From Chloroflexota bacterium (lineage in GTDB: Bacteria; Chloroflexota; Limnocylindria; P2-11E): 5,963 nucleotides of DNA. The first letter of the stretch is position 1. Each line of letters starts with the position of its first letter. The stretch lies in contig JANXXG010000006.1 of the NCBI GenBank assembly GCA_025350745.1, positions 1 to 5,963 of the forward strand, given 5' to 3'. This document shows positions 1-5,146 of this stretch, one piece after another. Position numbers and translations under genes: made by a program. The notes under the pieces are model-generated. The model worked only from the letters and a program-made list of their open reading frames with translations, was not told the DNA's origin and made no database searches.

Positions 1-1
1 T

Positions 2-478
2 CGCGCCGACAAGGTCATCGACACGACCCACCTTTTGGTGAAGGACCTGCGCGACACGCTCCATTCGCTCTACGGGGAAGGCAGCTCGGGGATGCTCGTG
101 CAGCTCGTGAGCTTTGGCTACAAGTTCGGTCTGCCGCAGAGCGCCGATCTCGTGCTCGACGTGCGATTCATGGAGAACCCGTTCTACATCGAGGCGCTAC
201 GCCCGCTGTCGGGGAGCGACGCGCCGGTCCGCGACTTCGTGCTCGGGCATCCGGCGACCGCCGCATTCCTGGATCGCCTCATGGCGCTCCTCGAGTTCGC
301 GCTCCCGCGCTACGCGGACGAGAAGAAGGCGCGTCTCGGCATCGCGTTCGGGTGCACCGGTGGCCGCCATCGGTCGGTCGCGATCGCCGAGGAGGTGGCG
401 CGCCGGCTGCGTTCATCGTGGACCGGCGAGATCATTGTCGAACACCGGGACCGCGATAAGCCGGACGTGCGCACGTGA
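2..478 (+). CDS. rapZ: RapZ family protein, C-terminal part (5' end outside window)
   Basis: RapZ (YvcJ-type) proteins have an N-terminal P-loop NTPase-like domain and a C-terminal domain. In Escherichia coli the C-terminal domain senses glucosamine-6-phosphate and guides RNase E to the sRNA GlmZ; in Gram-positive-type bacteria the role is less clear. Only about 158 codons are visible, in a frame open at the left edge. They begin with the end of the NTPase domain (ADKVIDTTHLLVKDLR) and run through the hallmark C-terminal motifs: VSFGYKFGLPQSADLVLDVR, RFMENPFYI, and the CTGGRHRS ligand-binding motif at 353-376, with EHRD near the end. The P-loop lies off the window and cannot be checked. The TGA stop at 476-478 overlaps the GTG start of whiA by four bases (GTGA), so the two genes are probably translationally coupled. 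A start at TTG 35 is not credible because homology continues upstream of it. Family assignment is secure; the regulatory role in this organism is inference. Confidence 0.95.
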   Translation, partial: RADKVIDTTHLLVKDLRDTLHSLYGEGSSGMLVQLVSFGYKFGLPQSADLVLDVRFMENPFYIEALRPLSGSDAPVRDFVLGHPATAAFLDRLMALLEFALPRYADEKKARLGIAFGCTGGRHRSVAIAEEVARRLRSSWTGEIIVEHRDRDKPDVRT

Positions 479-1221
479 CCCGCGGCATCACCGCGCAGGC
501 CCGGTCTCCGTTGTCGGACGAGGTGAAGGCCGAGCTCTCGCGGTTGTCGCTGAAGGCGTGCGACGCCCGTGTTCTCGCAGCACTCCTCCCGCGGGCCGCG
601 CACCTCGGTGCTCCCGCGCGGCGCCTGGCGCGGCGGACCGCAACGGATGCCACGACCGGCTCCGCGTTCCGGACCGCCTGTTGCCGCCGGACGTACCTGC
701 GCGGCCTCATCCTCGCCGGTGGCTCGCTCTCGGCGGGGGCATCGGGATATCTGCTGGAGCTGCGGCCGCCCCGCGGCGAGATCAGGCGCGCTGCATCGGT
801 GTTGGGTCGCGAAGGGTTCGCCCCTTCGATCCGCTCGCGGCGCGGCCAGCTGGTCTTCACGCTCCGCGACGCGGAGATCATCGCCGCGTATCTGCGCGCC
901 GCCGGCGCGACCGAGACGCTTCTGCGCTTCGAGGCGAAGCGCGTGTCCCGCGAGGTGCGCGGACGCACGAACGCACTCGTCAACGCGGAGGCGGCCAATC
1001 TCGGTCGAGCGGTGGTCGCCGGGCGGTCCCAGACGGAGGCCATCCGCACGCTCGTTCGCGCGGGCCGCCTTGCTCGGCTTTCGGCACCGTTACGCGAGAC
1101 CGCGCGGGCGCGCCTCCGCGCGCCGACGGCGACCCTCAGCGACCTGGCCGACCGGCTCGACACCACCAAGTGGATCGTCCGCTCGCGGCTGCGGCGACTG
1201 GTCGAGGAAGCGTCCGAATGA
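475..1221 (+). CDS. whiA: WhiA-like DNA-binding regulator, shortened N-terminal domain
   Basis: WhiA is a DNA-binding protein of Gram-positive-type bacteria with a degenerate LAGLIDADG homing-endonuclease domain followed by a C-terminal helix-turn-helix domain. In Streptomyces it controls sporulation genes with WhiB; in Bacillus it affects division and chromosome segregation. The 248-residue protein shows the N-terminal family helix (LSDEVKAELSRL, 13-24), the second LAGLIDADG half (CCRRTYLRGLILAGGSLS, 69-86), the family signature of Asn166, Asn170 and Asn175 (NALVNAEAANLGRAV), and a C-terminal HTH (about 218-245, SDLADRL then TKWIVRSRLRRL). Typical WhiA proteins are about 300-330 residues. 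Here only about 25 residues separate the first helix from the CC motif, so most of the first LAGLIDADG half is missing. I chose GTG 475 because it overlaps the rapZ stop (GTGA); TTG 511 would give a start (M-SDEVKAEL) that fits the family N-terminus equally well. The stop overlaps tpiA by four bases. The family is clear; retained function is inferred. Confidence 0.88.
   Translation: MTRGITAQARSPLSDEVKAELSRLSLKACDARVLAALLPRAAHLGAPARRLARRTATDATTGSAFRTACCRRTYLRGLILAGGSLSAGASGYLLELRPPRGEIRRAASVLGREGFAPSIRSRRGQLVFTLRDAEIIAAYLRAAGATETLLRFEAKRVSREVRGRTNALVNAEAANLGRAVVAGRSQTEAIRTLVRAGRLARLSAPLRETARARLRAPTATLSDLADRLDTTKWIVRSRLRRLVEEASE
1204..1210 (+). promoter_or_regulatory. Ribosome binding site of tpiA
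   Basis: GAGGAAG lies inside the last codons of whiA, seven bases before the ATG at 1218. It is the clearest Shine-Dalgarno-like sequence in the overlapping block and supports ATG 1218 as the tpiA start. The whiA, gpmI and membrane-protein starts have no comparable purine run. Confidence 0.6.
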
Positions 1222-1967
1222 CGCGCGGACGGCTGGTCGTCGGCAACTGGAAGATGAATCCCGCGACGATCAAGGATGCCCTCGCGCTCGCTCGCACCGT
1301 CGGCGCCACGCCGCATGCGGCGGTTGACATCGGTGTCGCTCCGCCGGCGATCGCGCTCGCGGCGGTCACGGATGCGCTCCGGTCAACGGACGTCGCCGTC
1401 TTCGCCCAGGACGTCCATTGGGAGGCGAGCGGCGCCTACACCGGTCAGCTGAGCGTTTCGATGCTGCGCGGCCTCGCGGCCGGCGCGATCGTCGGCCACT
1501 CGGAAGTGCGCCGTGACCAGGGCGACGATGACGCGCGCATCGCGCGGAAGCTCGCGCGAGCTCTCGGCGCCGGTCTGCAAGCCATCCTCTGCGTGGGCGA
1601 GACCGAAGCCGAATTCGCACAGGGCCGGACCGCGTCGGTCCTCAAGATGCAGATAGCGCGGGATATCTCCGAGGTGTCGGACCTCAGCCCCGAGCGATTC
1701 ATCGTTGCCTACGAGCCGATCTGGGCCATCGGGACCGGGCGCCCGGCGTCGGGCGCGCACGCCAGCGCGGCGGCGCAGACCATCCGGGCCGCTCTGGACG
1801 CGAGTGGTGCCTCCGCGGACGGGATCCGCGTCCTCTACGGCGGGAGCGTCTCGGCCGCGAGCGTCTCCGAGTTCGCTGCGGCCGACGGCATCGACGGCGC
1901 CCTGGTCGGAGGCGCGTCGTTGAAGGCCGACGAGTTCGCCGCGATCATCCGGGCCTTCGCGCCATGA
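1218..1967 (+). CDS. tpiA: Triose-phosphate isomerase
   Basis: This enzyme interconverts dihydroxyacetone phosphate and glyceraldehyde 3-phosphate in cytosolic glycolysis and gluconeogenesis. The 249-residue length is normal for the family. Visible hallmarks, in order: GNWKMN (9-14, catalytic Lys12), AQDVHWEASGAYTG (63-76), GHSE (93-96, catalytic His94), LCVGETE (124-130), AYEPIWAIGTG (164-174, catalytic base Glu166 and the start of the flexible loop 6), YGGSV (207-211) and GALVGGASL (227-235), the phosphate-gripping glycines. Two local variants stand out: GHSEVRR instead of the usual GHSERR, and GQLS instead of GE(I/V)S after the YTG motif. All core catalytic residues are kept, so activity is expected. 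The frame is open far upstream (to 114), but homology starts at ATG 1218, which overlaps the whiA stop (ATGA) and has a good ribosome binding site. The stop overlaps the gpmI start by four bases. The gap and pgk genes often found next to tpiA are not in the visible region. Confidence 0.98.
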   Translation: MTRGRLVVGNWKMNPATIKDALALARTVGATPHAAVDIGVAPPAIALAAVTDALRSTDVAVFAQDVHWEASGAYTGQLSVSMLRGLAAGAIVGHSEVRRDQGDDDARIARKLARALGAGLQAILCVGETEAEFAQGRTASVLKMQIARDISEVSDLSPERFIVAYEPIWAIGTGRPASGAHASAAAQTIRAALDASGASADGIRVLYGGSVSAASVSEFAAADGIDGALVGGASLKADEFAAIIRAFAP

Positions 1968-3472
1968 CCGCGGGGTATCGCCCCGTCGTCCTCTGCGTGC
2001 TCGACGGATGGGGGATCGCGCCCGACTCGCAGGCGAACGCTGCCACGCGTGCGGACACGCCGCGGCTCGACGCCATCTTTCGTGAGCAGCCGCATGCGAC
2101 GCTCGAGGCGAGCGGTCGAGCGGTCGGTCTGCCGGTCGGGGTGATGGGGAACAGTGAGGTCGGCCACCTGACGATGGGGGCCGGCTATGCGGATCCGCAG
2201 GCGCTCGAGGTGATCGGCCGCGCCATCACCAACGGAAGCTTCTTCGCGAACCCGGCGCTCCGGAGCGCGTGCGCGGCGGCTCGTGCCGGCGGCACGCTCC
2301 ATCTCATGGGTCTGCTGTCCACCGGCGGCGTGCACGCCGACATGAAGCACCTGGCGGCGCTGGTGGAGCTCGCGAAACGCGAGGATGTCCGGACCGTCGT
2401 GCTCCACGCGTTCCTCGATGGACGCGACATGGCACCCCGAAGCGCGCTTCCGCTTCTCGATGCGGCAGCGGTACCGATCGCGAGCGTGCATGGGCGCTTC
2501 TACGCGATGGACCGGGACAAGCGGTGGGAGCGGACCGAGCGCTCGTTCAACGCGATCGTCGAGGCGACCGGTCCGCGCGCCGGGACCGCCCAGGATGCGG
2601 TGCGCGCGTGCTATGCCGCAGCGGACTGCCGCGACGAGCTCCTCGAGCCGGCGGTGATCGGTGACGGCCGGCGGGTCGCCGACGGGGACGCCGTCATCTT
2701 CTTCAACTTCCGCCCGGACCGCGCCAGGCAGCTGACGTGGGCGTTCCTGCAGGACCGGTTCAGCGGCTTCCAGCGCTCGCGCGTGCCGAAGCGGCTGACG
2801 TTCGTCACGATGACGGACTACAACGTCGACCTCCCCACGGCCCGCGTCGCGTTCACGTCGCAGCCGGTGACCTCGCTCGCCGAGCTCCTGGCCGAGCGTG
2901 GCCTGCGGCAGCTCCACGTTGCCGAGACCGAGAAGTACGCCCACGTCACGTACTTCTTCAACGGCGGTCGGGAGGCGCCGTTCCCCGGCGAGGATCGTGA
3001 GCTCGTGCCGTCGCCGAAGGTGGCCACCTACGACAAGGCACCGGAGATGAGCGCTCGGCCGGTCGCAGAGCGTCTCGCGGCGGCGATCCGCACCGGTACC
3101 TACGACTTCGCGATCGTGAACTTCGCGAACCCCGATATGGTCGGTCATACCGGCGTCTTCGATGCGGCGCTCACGGCGATGCGAGCGACCGACGACGCGG
3201 TCGGCACCGTGGTGGACGCCGCCCTTGCCTCCGGCGGGTGCGTGCTGCTCACCGCTGACCACGGGAACGTCGAGGAGATGACCTTCCCCGACGGAAGCCT
3301 GAACACCCAGCACAGCACGAACCCGGTGCCGGCGGCGTTCATCTCCGCCGACCCCGGCGCGTGGACGATGCGGGACGGCGTGCTGTCCGATGTGGCACCG
3401 ACGCTGCTCGGGCTGCTCGGGGTGCCGGCGCCCGCCCGGATGACCGGCCGCTCGCTGCTCACCCGGCGTTGA
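1964..3472 (+). CDS. gpmI: 2,3-bisphosphoglycerate-independent phosphoglycerate mutase
   Basis: GpmI converts 3-phosphoglycerate to 2-phosphoglycerate through a phosphoserine intermediate with two manganese ions; it belongs to the alkaline phosphatase superfamily and acts in the cytosol. The 502-residue length is close to the usual 505-515. Visible features: VLDGWG (12-17, metal ligand Asp14), the catalytic GNSEVGH loop (62-68, nucleophile Ser64), GGVHAD (121-126, His124), FLDGRD (150-155), GRFYAMDRDKRW (177-188), FNFRPDRARQL (248-258, substrate-binding Arg250 and Arg253), ETEKYAHVTYFFNGG (321-335, Lys324), NPDMVGH (389-395, Asp391 and His395), ADHGN (431-435, Asp432 and His433) and HSTNPVP (450-456, His450). 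The full metal and substrate set is present, so the enzyme should be active. ATG 1964 overlaps the tpiA stop (ATGA) without a clear ribosome binding site, suggesting reinitiation by ribosomes ending tpiA. Its own stop overlaps the next gene as TTGA. With tpiA it supplies two steps of lower glycolysis. Confidence 0.98.
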   Translation: MTAGYRPVVLCVLDGWGIAPDSQANAATRADTPRLDAIFREQPHATLEASGRAVGLPVGVMGNSEVGHLTMGAGYADPQALEVIGRAITNGSFFANPALRSACAAARAGGTLHLMGLLSTGGVHADMKHLAALVELAKREDVRTVVLHAFLDGRDMAPRSALPLLDAAAVPIASVHGRFYAMDRDKRWERTERSFNAIVEATGPRAGTAQDAVRACYAAADCRDELLEPAVIGDGRRVADGDAVIFFNFRPDRARQLTWAFLQDRFSGFQRSRVPKRLTFVTMTDYNVDLPTARVAFTSQPVTSLAELLAERGLRQLHVAETEKYAHVTYFFNGGREAPFPGEDRELVPSPKVATYDKAPEMSARPVAERLAAAIRTGTYDFAIVNFANPDMVGHTGVFDAALTAMRATDDAVGTVVDAALASGGCVLLTADHGNVEEMTFPDGSLNTQHSTNPVPAAFISADPGAWTMRDGVLSDVAPTLLGLLGVPAPARMTGRSLLTRR

Positions 3473-4869
3473 ACCGGGGCCGGCTCATCCCCAGCGGACG
3501 GACGGGACGCGTCGTATGGGCCGCCTACGGCGCGGCCGCGCTCATCGTGACCGCTGCGGCGCTGCTCGCGTGGGGTCGGGCCCTGCTCCTGCGCGGCCCG
3601 GTCCTGTATGGCGAGGGCGCCGTCGCGCATGCCGCCATCCTCACCCGGTCCCTCGAGGCGTACGCGAGCACCGGAGGAGCCACGTTCACCGCGGCGAACT
3701 ATCCGCCGTTGTTCTATGTCGGTGCAGCGATCGGCGATCCGTTCCTCACCGGGCGCGGGCTCAGCATCGCGGCCACGCTGTTCGTCGCGGCGATCATCGC
3801 AGCGCGCGCGCGCCCGGCAGGTCGGGCGATCAGCGTCGTGCTCGCCGCAGGGTGGCTCGCGCTCGTGCCCGTGGCGATCTGGGGTCCCGCGCTGAAACCG
3901 GATCAGGTCGCCCTCGCGTTGACCGTCGGCGCCGTCATCTCCGTCGAGCGCCGCCGCGTCGCGCTCGCGGCCGTACTGCTCGTGCTCGCGATCCTCGCAA
4001 AGCCCACTGCGATCATCGTCGCTATCGCGCTCTTGTTGTGGATCGCGCGCTACGACCGCCCGCGCCTCGGCCGATCGCTCGTCGCGACCGGCGTCGCGCT
4101 GTCCGCCGCGGCCGTTGCGCTCCTTCCATTCGGATACGCCGACGTGTGGCGGCACGTGGTGACGTGGAACGCGCTTTCGTGGACGGCCGAGCAGGCCGCC
4201 CTCGTGCTGTTCGTTGGGGTCCTCATCCTGGCGGCGCCCGTCGGCGGTGCGCTCGCAGCACGCGGCTTCCGCGGTCCGGTCGCCGCCTACGGATGCGCGG
4301 CCCTCGTCGTGGCTCTCCTCGGTGGGCGGGAGGGTGCGACGATCAACTACCTGCTGGATCTCGCCGCCGCCGCATCATTGGCGCTGGCCTCCGTCGCGCC
4401 GGCCATCGCGCGGACGCCCTCCTACCCGGCGATCGCGCTCGCGAACCTGCTGGTCGCCGTCGCGTTGCTCGACCCGCTCGGCATCGTGCCGGGGCGGACC
4501 GCGACGACCGGTGCATGGGGCGATCCCGCGCGTGTCGCCGCGGCCTCCGCCGCGCTCGCAGGCGATGAGGTGGTGCTCGCGGAGGACAGCGGACTGCTCG
4601 TCGCTACCGGACATCAGGTGACGATCGATGACCTCTTCCTCTGGAGCCGGCTGGTGGCGCGTGGCGCGATCGATCCGCAGCCGCTCCTCGACCAGGTCCG
4701 CTCCGCGCGGTTCACGGCGGTCGTCAGCGAGGTCGAGCTTGCGCGGCTCGCGGATGCCCCCGGGTACGAGCGCGCCCGCTGGGATCCGGCACTGGTCCAG
4801 GCCGTCGAGGTGCGGTACCGCCTCGTGGCACGTGCTGCCGGCGGTCTCTTCATCTACCGGCCGCGCTGA
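3469..4869 (+). CDS. Multi-pass membrane protein, GT39/GT-C glycosyltransferase-like
   Basis: The 466-residue protein is strongly hydrophobic, with many predicted membrane segments (for example about 15-40, 98-112, 121-138, 147-159, 164-193, 203-221, 243-264, 270-284, 296-313 and 320-337). After them comes a soluble C-terminal domain of about 110 residues. Motifs resemble uncharacterised dolichyl-phosphate-mannose mannosyltransferase-type (GT39, GT-C fold) proteins: YGEGAVAHAAI with acidic Glu49 in the first outer loop, NYPPLFYV (77-84), KPDQVALAL (143-151), AKPTA (177-181) and INYLLDLAAAASL (292-304). The tail has AEDSGLLVATG (371-381) and FLWSRLVARGAIDPQPLLDQVR, a pattern recurrent in this family. 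Such enzymes move sugars from polyprenyl-phosphate carriers to lipid, glycan or protein outside the membrane; the acceptor and donor cannot be read here. TTG 3469 is chosen because it overlaps the gpmI stop (TTGA) and leaves a short basic N-terminus before the first membrane helix. An in-frame start at 3361 would lie entirely within gpmI. Membrane nature is certain; enzymatic role is inference. Confidence 0.85.
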   Translation: MNRGRLIPSGRTGRVVWAAYGAAALIVTAAALLAWGRALLLRGPVLYGEGAVAHAAILTRSLEAYASTGGATFTAANYPPLFYVGAAIGDPFLTGRGLSIAATLFVAAIIAARARPAGRAISVVLAAGWLALVPVAIWGPALKPDQVALALTVGAVISVERRRVALAAVLLVLAILAKPTAIIVAIALLLWIARYDRPRLGRSLVATGVALSAAAVALLPFGYADVWRHVVTWNALSWTAEQAALVLFVGVLILAAPVGGALAARGFRGPVAAYGCAALVVALLGGREGATINYLLDLAAAASLALASVAPAIARTPSYPAIALANLLVAVALLDPLGIVPGRTATTGAWGDPARVAAASAALAGDEVVLAEDSGLLVATGHQVTIDDLFLWSRLVARGAIDPQPLLDQVRSARFTAVVSEVELARLADAPGYERARWDPALVQAVEVRYRLVARAAGGLFIYRPR

Positions 4870-4874
4870 ACGGG

Positions 4875-4880
4875 TACACT
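4875..4880 (+). promoter_or_regulatory. Possible -10 element (TACACT) before secG
   Basis: TACACT fits the TAnnnT pattern of a bacterial -10 box and lies in the 21-nt gap between the membrane-protein gene and secG. I see no convincing -35 hexamer at the right distance, inside the end of the preceding gene. A start of transcription about seven bases downstream would leave only about four untranslated bases and would exclude the GAGG site. It is therefore either a near-leaderless promoter or chance. Confidence 0.25.
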
Positions 4881-4884
4881 GAGG
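4881..4884 (+). promoter_or_regulatory. Ribosome binding site of secG
   Basis: GAGG is placed six bases before ATG 4891, a normal Shine-Dalgarno spacing. It supports that ATG as the secG start. Confidence 0.5.
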
Positions 4885-4890
4885 TCTCCG

Positions 4891-5118
4891 ATGGATCTCC
4901 TCCAGGTATCCCAATTCCTGATCGCCGCCGCGGTCGGCACGTCGATCCTCCTGCAGGCGCGGGGGACCGGCCTGTCATCGACCTTCGGCGGCGAGTCCAC
5001 CGCCTACCGCAGCCGGCGAGGTGTCGAGCGCACCCTCTTCCGCCTCACGGTGATCCTCGTCGTGGTCTTCGTGGTCATCTCGCTCGTGGGTGCACGCGCG
5101 TCGTCGCCGACCGCCTAG
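4891..5118 (+). CDS. secG: Preprotein translocase subunit SecG
   Basis: SecG is the small accessory subunit of the SecYEG channel in the cytoplasmic membrane; it assists SecA-driven protein export. The 75-residue protein has the expected build: a first membrane helix (about 6-22, ending SILLQ), a cytoplasmic loop with the family motif QARGTGLSSTFGGE (22-35) followed by a basic stretch (YRSRRGVER), and a second helix (about 50-67, rich in Val, Ile and Leu). Length and topology match SecG from Gram-positive-type bacteria and Chloroflexota. The start ATG 4891 is supported by GAGG at 4881. It sits 21 nt after the membrane-protein gene and 28 nt before a solute-binding protein gene. A secG next to glycolytic genes is a familiar arrangement in bacteria with a gap-pgk-tpiA-gpm cluster, so the position is probably conserved synteny rather than a functional link. 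Confidence 0.95.
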   Translation: MDLLQVSQFLIAAAVGTSILLQARGTGLSSTFGGESTAYRSRRGVERTLFRLTVILVVVFVVISLVGARASSPTA

Positions 5119-5123
5119 AAGGT

Positions 5124-5138
5124 CCCGCCCCCGGCGGG
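5124..5138 (+). other. Small GC-only hairpin between secG and the solute-binding gene
   Basis: CCCGCC (5124-5129) and GGCGGG (5133-5138) form a perfect 6-bp stem around a CCC loop. No T-run follows (TCTGAACG), so it is not a classical intrinsic terminator. Its right arm ends eight bases before the TTG start at 5147, about where a ribosome binding site would lie. It could be a weak terminator, a 3' end stabiliser or a structure limiting initiation, but short GC palindromes are common by chance in DNA this GC-rich. Confidence 0.35.
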
Positions 5139-5146
5139 TCTGAACG

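Noticed and set aside
114..1217. Upstream extension of the tpiA frame giving a 617-residue protein
   Set aside because: The extra part lies in another frame of rapZ and whiA and is Arg-rich without homology; ATG 1218 has a ribosome binding site and matches the family N-terminus.
432..1316. Open frame of 294 codons on the - strand opposite whiA
   Set aside because: Arg/Ser/Ala-rich shadow with no motif; the + strand holds a clear WhiA.
569..1327. Possibility that the missing WhiA half is encoded in another + frame after a frameshift
   Set aside because: The product of that frame shows no LAGLIDADG-like sequence, and the DNA between the flanking WhiA landmarks is too short to encode the missing residues in any frame.
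1835..3313. Long open frame of 492 codons on the - strand opposite gpmI
   Set aside because: It is antisense to a gene with complete family motifs; its product is rich in Arg, Glu, His and Val in the manner of a mirror frame in high-GC DNA and shows no recognisable domain.
3361..3468. Longer N-terminus for the membrane protein
   Set aside because: These codons lie wholly inside the 3' end of gpmI in another frame and give an Arg/Ala-rich stretch; TTG 3469 fits the overlap pattern of the operon.
3801..3815. GCGCGCGC run as a possible simple repeat or Z-DNA site
   Set aside because: Short alternating GC run within a coding region of a very GC-rich genome; expected by chance and codes for ordinary Ala/Arg residues.
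3145..4155. Open frame of 336 codons on the - strand across the gpmI/membrane-protein junction
   Set aside because: Low-complexity Arg/Asp/Glu-rich product, antisense to two supported genes; a GC-driven shadow.
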